A stretch of DNA of 64,000 nucleotides from NCBI GenBank assembly GCA_025782575.1, contig JALGYY010000048.1, positions 41,663 to 105,662 on the forward strand, given 5' to 3'. Position numbers and translations under genes: made by a program. Of the stretch, positions 10,370 through 20,300 are shown piece after piece (position 1 is the stretch's first letter; every line of letters starts with the position of its first letter). Source of the DNA: a bacterium (GTDB lineage Bacteria > Orphanbacterota > Orphanbacteria > Orphanbacterales > Orphanbacteraceae). The notes below the pieces were generated by a model. The model was not told the DNA's origin. It was given only the letters and a program-made list of their open reading frames with translations, and did no database searches.

Positions 10370-11464
10370 ATGAAGGATTTTGGCGAAGAGAAGGCGAGAT
10401 CCCGAAATGGGGGGCGTTTGGCGTCGTGCATGGGCGGCGTTTTCCTCTTCCTCGCTACGCTGGTTGTGTGCAATTACCTGCTTGATCTCTTCGGCCCATC
10501 GCTTCATCCACCGGCCTTCGCCCAAAAGTTGAAGCACATTGAAGAAAGCGAAGTCGCCTACGATGTTGTGTTCATCGGATCCAGCTATGTTTATCGCCAA
10601 CTCAATCCAGATGTTTTCGACGAGGAAATGGCAAAACAAGGCTACGACCTTCGTTCATATAACATGGGGTTTCCGGGACTCGTGTTCCACGAAATGGATC
10701 AACTCCTTGATGATCTCCTCGCAATCGACTCCAACCAATTACGGTGGATACTCGTCGACGCGGCCAACATGGATGTAAATCGAAAACGACAGAATCGACT
10801 CACTTCGAGAGCCATCTGGGGAGCTACACCTGGACATACTTGGTCATATTGTCGGGGTATTCTGGCCTCATCGGATCCCTGGCCCCAGAAGCTCGGCATC
10901 CTTCTGAACCAGACAGTCAGCGCGTGCGCACGGAGCCTGCACATCGGCACAGGTCAAGGCTTAATCAATCAGACCATGTCTTCCGGCGAGATGGGTGGCG
11001 CATTAGATTCGACCGAGGTCCTCCAACGTGGATTCTTCTCCCTCGATCAATCACGCGACAAGAACGATCTGATACAAATCAGGCGTCGAAACGCATTCTT
11101 AAGAGCTGCTTCCAAGTGGCCGAGACGGGTGGAACGGTTTCGACAGCAAGCCCCGGACTCCACAGAGTTGTCCAAGGAGTACCTTCGTGCCGCCTATTCG
11201 CACCAAGTACAGAAGATCCACAATCATGGGGTGGCAGCGATATACGTGCTGTCACCGTGCCTGCATCCGCATTTCCGGATCGAGGATTTGGCGAAAGAGG
11301 GCGTGATTCCGAAGTTGTTCGCATACAACCTGCCTGAGGATTTCCCAGAGCTCTACGCGGCGAATATGCGTTCGAACTTCAACCATCTCACCGAGGAGGG
11401 GGCTGACCTATACACTCGGCAGGTTGCACGCGACTTCTCCGCCTACCTAAAAGAGATCCAATAA
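10370..11464 (+). CDS. SGNH/DltD-like membrane-anchored protein partnered with MBOAT
   Basis: 364 residues with one N-terminal membrane anchor (GGVFLFLATLVVCNYLLDLF) and an SGNH-like periplasmic domain. The block I nucleophile motif appears as DVVFIGSSYVYRQLNP (about residues 65-80), and SFNHLTEEGADLYT-like residues near the end (NFNHLTEEGADLYTRQ) supply the block V histidine. In alginate, cellulose and teichoic-acid acylation systems such proteins (AlgX/DltD type) work with an MBOAT protein to transfer acyl groups to an exported polymer. The MBOAT gene starts immediately after its stop, so the two are almost certainly cotranscribed and act together. Confidence 0.7.
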   Translation: MKDFGEEKARSRNGGRLASCMGGVFLFLATLVVCNYLLDLFGPSLHPPAFAQKLKHIEESEVAYDVVFIGSSYVYRQLNPDVFDEEMAKQGYDLRSYNMGFPGLVFHEMDQLLDDLLAIDSNQLRWILVDAANMDVNRKRQNRLTSRAIWGATPGHTWSYCRGILASSDPWPQKLGILLNQTVSACARSLHIGTGQGLINQTMSSGEMGGALDSTEVLQRGFFSLDQSRDKNDLIQIRRRNAFLRAASKWPRRVERFRQQAPDSTELSKEYLRAAYSHQVQKIHNHGVAAIYVLSPCLHPHFRIEDLAKEGVIPKLFAYNLPEDFPELYAANMRSNFNHLTEEGADLYTRQVARDFSAYLKEIQ

Positions 11465-12871
11465 GTGCTGTTTACGCAGCCCATTTTTCTCATCTATTTT
11501 GCTCTCGTGTTCTGCCTGCACTGGACTATACAGCGAAACAGCGCACGAAAGGTCATGCTCCTGGCTGCGAGCTATGTCTTCTATGCGGGCTGGGACTGGC
11601 GATTCCTGATTCTCATCGCTGCCTCGACGATCATTGACTTCGCGGTCGGTCTGATCCTGCGTGCGCCTCGGCCGGTGCTCAACCGCAAAGTCTGGTTAGT
11701 CCTGAGTCTGTCGGCCAACCTCGGAATCCTAGGTGTGTTCAAATACTTCAATTTCTTCGTCGAATCGGCCCACGGTCTACTTACTGCAGTCGGAGTCACC
11801 CTGGAAGCTCGGATGTTTGGCATAGTGCTACCCGTGGGGATCAGTTTCTTCACTTTTCAATCGATGAGTTATACCATCGACGTGTATCGAGGGAGGATCA
11901 AGCCCGTCCGCAGCTTCACTGATTTTGCTCTATTCGTCGCATTCTTCCCGCAGCTCGTCGCCGGCCCCATCGTGCGCGCAGCCACATTTCTCCCGCAGCT
12001 CGCCATTCGTCGCCGGCTTTCCGACGTCATGTTCAAGGGCCCTATCGCCCTTTTTCTTACCGGCTTCATCAAGAAGGTCTGCATAGCGGATAATCTTGCG
12101 CCGGTAGTTGATAGTGTATTCGCCGATCCGGGAGCATTCGACGTCGTCAGCATTTGGATCGCTGTGCTGTTTTACGCCGCACAGATCTATTGTGATTTCT
12201 CCGGCTACACCGACATGGCCATTGCTGTGGCGCGCTTGCTTGGATATGAACTATGCCTCAATTTCAGCTTTCCCTACTTCGCTTCAAATATTCAGGAGTT
12301 CTGGAGGAGGTGGCACATCAGTCTCTCGACGTGGCTCCGCGACTACCTCTACATCTCCTTAGGAGGAAACCGGGGATCAAAGTTATTTGCTATGCGAAAT
12401 CTCATGCTCACCATGTTACTCGGCGGTTTCTGGCACGGTGCATCCTGGAACTTCGTCGTCTGGGGTGGCCTGCACGGATTCGCGCTAGTGGTACACCGGA
12501 TCTATCAAGAAACAGTTGGCGGGAATCGGTACGTGGCCGGATTAATGAAGATGTTTGGTATTGTGCTGACCTTCTATTGGGTGTGCTTGACCTGGATCTT
12601 CTTTCGGGCCACCAATTTTGCGGACGCCTACACTTGCCTCAAAGCATTCGTGATTTTCCAATCACCCGGCCAGGCAACATTAGGCCCTGAACTGCTCTGG
12701 TGGTTACCACCAATGATACTGGCGCACTGGATCATGTACCGACGCCCCATCGAGGAACGTGTCGAGCAAGTGCCCAACTGGGCGTGCGCCATCGGGTACG
12801 GCCTGGCAACATTTTTTGCGCTGCTGTTCCTTCGCTTCGGCTACAGTCAATTCATCTACTTTCAATTCTGA
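11465..12871 (+). CDS. MBOAT family O-acyltransferase (AlgI/DltB-like)
   Basis: 468 residues, about ten membrane segments, the standard length for AlgI-like enzymes. Family motifs visible are DFAVGLILRAPRP, PVGISFFTFQSMSYTIDVYR, FFPQLVAGPIVRAATFLPQL, CDFSGYTDMAIAVARLLGY, FWRRWHISLSTWLRDYLYI and the active-site segment GGFWHGASWNFVVWGGLHG with the catalytic histidine near residue 323. It moves an acyl group (usually acetyl) across the membrane onto a surface polysaccharide. GTG at 11465 directly abuts the stop of the SGNH gene. Acceptor polymer unknown. Confidence 0.9.
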   Translation: MLFTQPIFLIYFALVFCLHWTIQRNSARKVMLLAASYVFYAGWDWRFLILIAASTIIDFAVGLILRAPRPVLNRKVWLVLSLSANLGILGVFKYFNFFVESAHGLLTAVGVTLEARMFGIVLPVGISFFTFQSMSYTIDVYRGRIKPVRSFTDFALFVAFFPQLVAGPIVRAATFLPQLAIRRRLSDVMFKGPIALFLTGFIKKVCIADNLAPVVDSVFADPGAFDVVSIWIAVLFYAAQIYCDFSGYTDMAIAVARLLGYELCLNFSFPYFASNIQEFWRRWHISLSTWLRDYLYISLGGNRGSKLFAMRNLMLTMLLGGFWHGASWNFVVWGGLHGFALVVHRIYQETVGGNRYVAGLMKMFGIVLTFYWVCLTWIFFRATNFADAYTCLKAFVIFQSPGQATLGPELLWWLPPMILAHWIMYRRPIEERVEQVPNWACAIGYGLATFFALLFLRFGYSQFIYFQF

Positions 12872-13070
12872 GACGAGACACTCTAGAGACGGACTCCGAA
12901 TAAGCAGATTGGGACCAGGAAGCCGGGATCAACTCCTGAAAACGCTCGGATCCCCCACATTGCGACCCCGAACGCGGAACAATCCGATCATCTGAATGGA
13001 CCCCTCGCACGGACTCGCCGGGTTGATTGTCGTTTTCATTCCCGATGTTAAGATGGCATACTTGTAGTCT

Positions 13071-14066
13071 ATGCACGTATTGCTTGCCACCGACAGCAGC
13101 GCAGATGATCGAAAGACGTTTGCTGCGGCCGAATCTCTACTGAGAGCCGGGTTCCGTGTAACCCTCGGTGGGGACAAACTGTCCAGGCCGGTTTTTCAAC
13201 TATCGGCGAGTATGGGGCATCTGCACTACCCGCATCCGATCTCGAATCCATCGGCTTTCATTAGACAGGTTGTCGAGGCGGTCTCGACCCGATCCATCGA
13301 TCTTGTCCTGCCTTTCTCGGATGGCACGACTATCGCGATAACCGACAGTCAAAAGCAGATCCAGTTTCGCACACTGGTAGCACCTCGTGAGTCCTTTCGG
13401 TTGGCATCTGATAAGCTGAGGCTCCTCAGGTATGCGGAGAGAATCGGAATCTCGATTCCGCGTACCTATGCTCCCGAAAGCCTTGACGATTACCGAGCTG
13501 TTGCCGATCAGATCCAGTTCCCATGTGTGGCAAAATGGAGGCGAAGCTCTGCAGGGATCGGACTTCAGTTTCCCCGGACTCCCGAGCAACTAATCCATTT
13601 GGCTAAAGCCGACAAGCTGAAATCCGATTCCGCATTCGATCAGCGCCATCTTGTTCAAGAGTTCATTCCCGGGGAGATACGGGACGTGGCTTGTCTTTTT
13701 CGAAATGGTAAACCTCTCGCCACGTTGGTTAGCCGGAGAATCACAATGCAACCTTCTACAGGTGGTCCGGGGTTGGTTGTAGAGACAGTAAGTGATCCGG
13801 CTCTTGCAAGGCTCGGCGAAAAGCTCCTCTCCTCGTTGGATTGGCATGGACCGGCCCAGGTAGAATTTCGGGTCGATGAGCGAAACGGTGAACCGTATCT
13901 AATGGAAATCAATGCTCGCTTCTGGGGGACTCTCGCCCTGGCGATTGAAGCAGGGATTGATTTCCCCGTCATGGCGTGTCGCATGGCTTTGGGAGAGGAA
14001 GTTGAAATCGGCCAAGAGTATCGCTCGGGCATCCGTCGTCGATTGCCGTTCCTGGAGGGCCCTTAG
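13071..14066 (+). CDS. ATP-grasp domain carboxylate-amine ligase
   Basis: 331 residues. The N-terminal part is a Rossmann-like pre-ATP-grasp domain (MHVLLATDSSADDRKTFAAA). The ATP-grasp core shows FPCVAKWRRSSAGIGLQF (ATP-lysine loop), LVQEFIPGEIRDVACLFRNG, GPAQVEFRVD and the metal-binding YLMEINARFWGTLALAIEAG. Members join a carboxylate to an amine; relatives in polysaccharide clusters add amino acids or act on sugar acids. It lies 199 bases downstream of the MBOAT gene, possibly in the same functional cluster. No substrate is apparent. Confidence 0.8.
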   Translation: MHVLLATDSSADDRKTFAAAESLLRAGFRVTLGGDKLSRPVFQLSASMGHLHYPHPISNPSAFIRQVVEAVSTRSIDLVLPFSDGTTIAITDSQKQIQFRTLVAPRESFRLASDKLRLLRYAERIGISIPRTYAPESLDDYRAVADQIQFPCVAKWRRSSAGIGLQFPRTPEQLIHLAKADKLKSDSAFDQRHLVQEFIPGEIRDVACLFRNGKPLATLVSRRITMQPSTGGPGLVVETVSDPALARLGEKLLSSLDWHGPAQVEFRVDERNGEPYLMEINARFWGTLALAIEAGIDFPVMACRMALGEEVEIGQEYRSGIRRRLPFLEGP

Positions 14067-14113
14067 GGTGAATCCCTCAAGCTTCAATTGCTGCTCGCTT
14101 CAATTCCTTCGAA

Positions 14114-14518
14114 CTAATACATCATCGCCGGATTGTTGTAGTGCTTGAATTCGATCAGATTATTAGACGGGTCTCGTAGAAAGAACGAAATGTGCTCGTC
14201 GATGTCCCCGCCAAACCGCACGAATGGTTCACGAAACATTACCGCTTTACTTCGGCGAGCCCGCATCAATACTTTGTCAAAATCCTTTCGATGGAGAAAC
14301 GTAACCCCAAAATGGCGGGGGTATATTTCAGGCTCCCGATCAATCTGGTCTGGCAAGAGATGACAAACCAACTGATCGCCAAAAAAGTCGAAGGTTACTC
14401 GATCATCACGACGGCGAGCCCGGCGGCAACCGAGGACCTCCACATAGAATGCTTCGGCCTCGTCAAGATCCGCACAGGGTATTGCCTGATGAAATACATT
14501 TTCCGGATTACGGGGCAT
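14114..14518 (-). CDS. VOC (glyoxalase/dioxygenase-like) family protein
   Basis: About 134 residues from the ATG at 14518 (a TTG four codons earlier is possible). Two beta-alpha-beta-beta-beta halves are recognisable: VFHQAIPCADLDEAEAFYVE with a metal-ligand histidine, and the C-terminal SFFLRDPSNNLIEFKHY, where the glutamate of LIEFK is the usual metal ligand. Family members are glyoxalases, extradiol dioxygenases or resistance proteins. It converges with the ATP-grasp gene. Confidence 0.8.
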   Translation of the reverse strand: MPRNPENVFHQAIPCADLDEAEAFYVEVLGCRRARRRDDRVTFDFFGDQLVCHLLPDQIDREPEIYPRHFGVTFLHRKDFDKVLMRARRSKAVMFREPFVRFGGDIDEHISFFLRDPSNNLIEFKHYNNPAMMY

Positions 14519-14716
14519 GCGTGCTCCCAAGTACTACCGTCTCGACGATCAGGTTGAGATTCTATCAAATCGGCCCATGACGACCAAGTATTCGGGGACA
14601 ACTGCCTGAGCCGTTTGGCCGACTGGCCTCTATAATAGGGAAGCAGACATCGAATTCATTCAGAAAAATCCGTCCGGGTTGATCCTGCGACCTGGCGTTC
14701 ATTACGTTAGGATTCG

Positions 14717-15475
14717 CTACGATCTCCACCGGGACATCGGCCCCAGATCAAGCGCCTTGTCGACGCATTCCTTCTCGAGCAGACGGACGGCCCGGCGGCT
14801 TTGCAAGCCTGCTTCGCAGCAGATGATGGAGTGCCGGCCGCGGAAATCATCCAGGTTATCGCGGATCTGATCGAGCGGGACGTTCATTGCTCCGGGGAGA
14901 TGACCACGGGCGAAGTCTACAGGAGTCCGGACATCGATGAGAATCCCGCCCGAAGATAGCATCTCCTTCGCTTTTTCGAGTGGCACCCGGGGTGTCCATT
15001 CGCCCATCAGTCGGAGGGCCACTTCATACATCCAGGATGCCGCACAGAAGTGCGTCGCTATGACGATGATCTGGAGCGGGATGAGGATCGCTCCGAGCAG
15101 GTATGCCGCTGTCGGGCTGTTCCAGGTGAACGCGGCCCCTATCCCGAGATTCATCGACCCGCCGATGAAGCAGGCAATTCTCCTCGGCAGCGGGTTGGGC
15201 GGAAGCTTGACTCCGTTCCACATCGGCCGGATTGCATTATTGTAGATTATGTCAAAAGGATGCCACGCAGGAATCCAGAACCAGAGGATGCCGAGCAGGG
15301 CGAGAGCGAAGTGGATCGCCGGCTGCTGCGTCACGAGACCCGAGACGGCGACAAACATGCATACCGCCGGCGTGAAGCGGAGGCCCCAATCAATCTTCTT
15401 CAGTTCTTCGGGCCCGTAGCGATAACCCTGCTGCGCCAGAGATCTCTCTTTGAAACTGAGTGACCCGCTCTCCAT
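14717..15475 (-). CDS. DUF4395 membrane domain fused to rhodanese
   Basis: About 252 residues. The ATG at 15475 has GGGAGGA 5 bases upstream; the frame is open upstream but with weaker starts. The first 160 residues match the DUF4395 type: several membrane helices, an FTPAVCMF-like segment, a PLPRRIACFIGG motif and the hallmark HFCAASWMYEVALRLMG. A single-copy rhodanese domain follows (ILIDVRTPVDFARGHLPGAM, then IICCEAGLQSRRAV), with a cysteine at the active-site position. Such fusions probably handle sulfur or persulfide at the membrane. The only other sulfur-linked genes nearby are the MddA-like and SQR-like ones, not adjacent. Confidence 0.75.
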   Translation of the reverse strand: MESGSLSFKERSLAQQGYRYGPEELKKIDWGLRFTPAVCMFVAVSGLVTQQPAIHFALALLGILWFWIPAWHPFDIIYNNAIRPMWNGVKLPPNPLPRRIACFIGGSMNLGIGAAFTWNSPTAAYLLGAILIPLQIIVIATHFCAASWMYEVALRLMGEWTPRVPLEKAKEMLSSGGILIDVRTPVDFARGHLPGAMNVPLDQIRDNLDDFRGRHSIICCEAGLQSRRAVRLLEKECVDKALDLGPMSRWRS

Positions 15476-15641
15476 ATCTTCCTCCCATTGATTGCCCGAC
15501 ATTTCGGACATTAAAGCATGAATCTCTTGTCCTGCCAAACCGAATAAAGATGAATGGGGAGGTTGCGAAGTAAATGCGGACGGAGTATTTTGGGACTACA
15601 GGAGGTGAGTGTCCACATCGACCGCCTTCTGCGTTTCTGAT

Positions 15642-16472
15642 TCACCCGATCTTGCGGATCATCGACATCCCGGTATCGTGGAGCATCTTCGCGACGTTCG
15701 ACATGAGTTGCAAGGTTTGCTGCGTCTTTTGGAGCATGCTCTGGAGGTCGACATTGGCTAGCTGGGCGTCATCACTAACCGTCGACAATTTTTCTTCCAT
15801 CCCATGTATGGCGTCACTGAAATCGATCCGGGCTTTAGAAATTTCATCGCGAAGACCTGTCTTCAATTCATTAAAGTACCGTATCTTGTCGGCGTAGAAC
15901 TGCAAGTCTTCGAGGCTCTCAACATAGGCTTGGCGAAGAGTGTCCTGAATCAGCTTGTTCAAATCGGCGTCGCCTGCCGCCCCAACTGCTTTCTGCCAAG
16001 CATCCGTCCCTTTACCGTACCCCCCTGCCTTAAGGTGAGCCGCAGTACTATCAAGACCGGCACGAGCGGCCCCCGTAACAACACTGCCTGTCGCAGTGGT
16101 AAGACTAATGCCGACATTGGTCCACGCCAGTGTCCGCTCGGCCTGATGCTTCGCGGCAGCCTGGTCCTTCTTGTTCTTCATTGCCTCGATCTTTGTCTCC
16201 TGCATCTGCGTAGCCATGTTCTTATCGCCCGATGACTCTTTCTGCGCCATCTTCACCGTCGCAAGCAGCGTCTGGATACCGGGTGACTCAAAATCGGACG
16301 GCGAGCCGGACATGAGCTTCGATAACCCGCTGGAGAATGCCTTGGCGCGCTGATCGGTAGACTTGCCATGGTCGGGTCGGAGGATATTCTGCTTTCCCGC
16401 CTGTTTCCCAGGGTTCGGAGGCGTAGCATCGGGCTGGATCGGGGGTTTCTGCGGATCATTCGGGATCTTCAC
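15642..16472 (-). CDS. Helical protein without signal peptide, translocator- or effector-like
   Basis: 276 residues from a GTG with AGGAGG 6 bases upstream. The first 60 residues are proline-rich and disordered (PPIQPDATPPNPGKQAGKQ). Then come long helices, a short glycine/alanine-rich hydrophobic stretch (NVGISLTTATGSVVTGAARAG), a segment DLQFYADKIRYFNELKTGL and a final coiled coil ending LQLMSNVAKMLHDTGMSMIR. The shape resembles hydrophobic translocator or needle-associated proteins of injection systems, but I see no injectisome genes in the window, so this is only a structural impression. Function unknown. Confidence 0.6.
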   Translation of the reverse strand: MKIPNDPQKPPIQPDATPPNPGKQAGKQNILRPDHGKSTDQRAKAFSSGLSKLMSGSPSDFESPGIQTLLATVKMAQKESSGDKNMATQMQETKIEAMKNKKDQAAAKHQAERTLAWTNVGISLTTATGSVVTGAARAGLDSTAAHLKAGGYGKGTDAWQKAVGAAGDADLNKLIQDTLRQAYVESLEDLQFYADKIRYFNELKTGLRDEISKARIDFSDAIHGMEEKLSTVSDDAQLANVDLQSMLQKTQQTLQLMSNVAKMLHDTGMSMIRKIG

Positions 16473-16551
16473 GGCAGCCTCCTGGCGTTTAGAGTCTCGC
16501 AGCGATCGTGCTGTACCGCCAAGAAATTCTTTCGCGATATCCGCCTGACCA

Positions 16552-16612
16552 CAGATCGATCATCATTTATGCTTGAAGCCATGATACCACAACTACTTTT
16601 CGATACATCAGC
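16552..16612 (+). repeat. Dispersed repeat A, partial copy extending into transposase start
   Basis: Reads gcttgaagccatgataccac and continues through aactacttttcgatacatcag, corresponding to the first codons (MIPQLL) of the transposase fragment at 53864. Supports an insertion-sequence origin for repeat A. Confidence 0.6.
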
Positions 16613-16698
16613 TTCCCAAACCGGTCTACCGCCACGCCCTTCAATTAGTTGGTGCCGCTATTGCGCGGAGCGAGTTTCATGGAGCAACAGACGGAATG

Positions 16699-17349
16699 CT
16701 AGAGGAGTATTTCTGCGCCGTGCTTCGCTTCGATTTGTTGGATCTCTGAAAGGATCGCAGCGGCGTAGGACGGGTGGCCGTTCCACGACTCGGGATCGCC
16801 AGGGGAAAGGCCGTTATCCGGCGCAAGGCGGTCGACCTCCTCCTGCGCATTCACAAAGAATTCCGGCCCCTGTCCGAAAAATGCACTGGCCAGAATGACT
16901 CGGAGGTCTCGGTAGTCAACACCCTCAAAGTGAACGAACACCCAAGAGGGATCCTCTAAAAGAGCGGCTTCCGCCATTTCGATCGCGCCCTCCCGATTTC
17001 CCACCGCAAGTAATACGGCCGCGTATCCGGCATATGTTTCTGCATCAGATGAGCCGGCGGCCGCCACGGCAAAGTGTGTCGCCGCCGAATCGAGTTCTCC
17101 TTGGAACGCGAACGACCAACCGAGCCCTGACTCGGCTAACAGCGAGGATGGTTCGCGCGCCAGAATCTCGTAGAAGAGTATTACCGCGTCCGAGTACTCC
17201 CCAACCTCGAACACGCTCCAGGCGTCATCGAGAGTAATTTCTCCCGACGGTCCCGGAGTATTCGTCCCGCCGTCACCGCAACCGGCCAGGGCCATGAGAA
17301 GCGCCGCTGACCGAAGAAGGCCTGCCCCCCGGGCGCGCGAGTAAATCAC
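16699..17349 (-). CDS. TPR-containing lipoprotein
   Basis: 216 residues. GTG start overlaps the stop of the large upstream gene (GTGA), so translation is probably coupled. The N-terminus is a lipoprotein signal with lipobox LAGC, followed by a GDGGTNTPGPSG linker. The rest is three or so TPR-like helix pairs (AWSVFEVGEYSDAVILFYE, ESGLGWSFAFQGELDSAATH, AGYAAVLLAVGNREGAIEMA). Likely an outer- or inner-membrane-anchored scaffold working with the 1691-residue protein. Confidence 0.75.
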   Translation of the reverse strand: MIYSRARGAGLLRSAALLMALAGCGDGGTNTPGPSGEITLDDAWSVFEVGEYSDAVILFYEILAREPSSLLAESGLGWSFAFQGELDSAATHFAVAAAGSSDAETYAGYAAVLLAVGNREGAIEMAEAALLEDPSWVFVHFEGVDYRDLRVILASAFFGQGPEFFVNAQEEVDRLAPDNGLSPGDPESWNGHPSYAAAILSEIQQIEAKHGAEILL

Positions 17350-20300
17350 TTTAGAAGAACCATTTTCTTCGTCTCCACGAATGATCCGGCTTCGAGCCGG
17401 TAGAGGTAGACGCCGGAGGCCAGATTACCTCCCCTTTCCTCTGTGCCGTTCCACGATACTTCGTGTGGCCCGGCTTCGAATATCCCATCGACGAGACGGG
17501 TGATTCGCCGACCCTGGACGTTATAGATGTCGAGCTTTATGTGCTCACGGTCGGCAAGCGTGAACGATATTGTCGTAAACGCGTTGAACGGATTAGGTAC
17601 GTTTGGCGCGAGTGCGGTGAGCACCGGTATCCCGTCGCCTGGAGAGCCCGCCCCGATCGTGAATGCGCCGAGCCGATCAGTGATGGCGACGAGTGTCCCT
17701 GTCTCGTCGTCGAAGGCCGTCGGAAGCGCCGTCCAGGATCCGTCCGGATCGCGGCGTAAGATGCGAAGCGCGGCGGCCGGATCACTCTGTTCATCGTGCG
17801 GTGCGGCGAGACGAACCTCGGCCGGCTTTTCGAGCCTGGCCCCTTCGGGCTGCAACCGGTAAATGATCGCCGACTCGTCATCCTCCCCCGCTCCCGTATC
17901 CCGTGTGAGCAGGACGAACCCGTCCCGCCGAAATGCGCCGTCCGGAACGGAGAGCTGGAATCCGCCGTCGGAACTTTTAATCGTTCTCCGCTTTTCATCC
18001 ACCGGAAAGCTCTCGAACGTGTAGCTCGTCTCACTCCGGTTGAGTGCTTCATCGGTCGCGACGGCGATTACCGCAATCTCTCCCTCACTGTCATCGGTGA
18101 GCACGTATGATCCGGCGTAAACCGAAGTGCCGTCGCCGCCGCGCGGCTCCATCGGGATCGTGTCGCCCGCGACGACCACGGTCGGCGATTCCGAAAGAGG
18201 CTCATCCACAACCACGATAATCTCGAGGAACGCCGGGAGGATCGGGTTCTGAAGAACCCCGATCGTTGTTTGCGGCGCGTCCCGATCGGGAATAGTCTCG
18301 GTGGTAAACACAGCATAAACACCGAGCTTCGTGATCGACGCCACCACTTCGTGAAACGCCGTGTCCACCACACCCCCCACCGACTCCCATTCCGACGATT
18401 CGGGGATCCAACGGAAAATCTGTAGGGAGAACTCGTTCCCATACGGGCCGTCGCTCGATTCAAAGAGGCTTTCCGAGTAACGAATGGTCGCCGTGTTTTC
18501 ACCCGATAGATCTCCTGCCGGCACGAGGGAGAGGGCGTGTGCCTTACTCGATTGTATCGACAACGGGTCTAACCCGCCCCGGGGTACGGGATAGGGAGAA
18601 GAAAGAATCGCGGTCTTCTCGACATCGTTCGTCGGGTCAAACGTGAACCATGCGGCACCGTCAGAGCCTTTCGCCGCTTCCCCCGATCCTTCAGGTGATT
18701 CAGAGACTTTGTATTCCTCTATAAAGAAGAAACTCTCTCCCGAGTCATCGACCGCCCAGACGGTGAACGATCCCGACGATCCGAGATCCTCTGTGACCAA
18801 CGCATCGTAGCCGCCTTCCGATTCGAGGATTTCGAGAGAACTTTCTCCGCCCGCATTCGACGCATGATCGACTGTTGGCGGCGCAGTGAAGAGAACCGCG
18901 GGGTCGAGAGAAAACGTGACGGCCCCGTTGTCGGAAAGTTGAAGAGAAACGACGGCCGGAAAGTGGCCGTTTACTTTTCGCAGTTCCAGCTCGACGCTCT
19001 CTTCTTCGGGGAGTCCCATCGAGCCGGAATACCACTCACCGCTATGAGCCGCCCGCTTGCCGGTTAAGATTTCGCGGCCGTACGAGAGAACAGTGTCCCC
19101 CGTACGCACCCCGAGAAGGCGGATCTTACCCGCGTCCGACGTGTTACCCTGCACGATCGTGCGGCTTCCGGCGTGTACGGTGCGAACCGTTGAATTCGCC
19201 TTCGGATTCCCGGTAATCAAACCGAGTACGGTGAGCGACATCGTCCGGCCGACCGGCGGTCCCGGGTTGAGCGGGAATACCACGCGGGCGCCGACATCGT
19301 GGTCGAACTGGACCAGATGGCCGCCGCGCGCTTCCTCGTTCGGCCCGTACAGGTACGTACGGCCTGCTGGAAGCTCCCTCTCACCCGGCCGCACGATCGA
19401 CGCCAGAACTCCGGAGTATATCTTTTCGAAAGTATCCTCGAACATCTTCGCGCACGATTTGTCATTGCTGAACCACTGCCTGGTGTTCCGGCAATCCTCA
19501 GTGTAGACCGCCTCGCTCGATAGTTCGGACGCGCTAGGTTCAAAATGGGCACCATCGTTATCCATATAGCCGTATGGGCTATCATGAAGGTCGCGGACAT
19601 CGCATCGACCTCCGAAACCGATAAACTTATACTCATCCTTAAACGAAAGCGCATAGTGACCCCACTCGTGAAGAATGGTCGAATACTGCGCCCCTTTCTT
19701 GAGATCGAGCGGGTCCTCGTCGTACGATTTGTTTCGCGCCTTGTCCGGATCCCCGTACGACTTTCGCGGCATATTAACTGGGGTACCGAAGAAGCCGGGT
19801 CCTCGATGGATACCATCGACATCGCTAACACTAGGCCATACGGAATTGCTCGTATTGATCTGTATGTCCGCACTGTCCCAGTGATCTCCGTTATCGTAGA
19901 TCATTACCGTGTCGATTCGAATCTGCCCGTCAGCCACATCGTAAAAGTAGTTTGATCCCCTGCGGAACACTTCCTCCAATGATCGAATGTAGGAAAGCAG
20001 GGCATCCCACTCTATGGAAACGACGACATTGTAGGCGATAACCGTGTGGCCGATTTCGATGCGCTGGTTAAGGGTATCCTTCACTTCGTCGAAGGATGCC
20101 GCTCCCGTGCTATCATGAAATTTCTCATTGTCTACTGTGATAGAGTACATCGAACCGGGGTTTGCAGATCGCTTGATCGCGGGCTCGATGTGAACCAGCT
20201 TTCTGATGCGAATCGAGTCGGCAATTTCGACGCCGAGGTCTCGCACTAGGATCCGCCCGAGTGAGTCGGTCGTAACAATTTCTTCTTGCGCCTCGATAAA

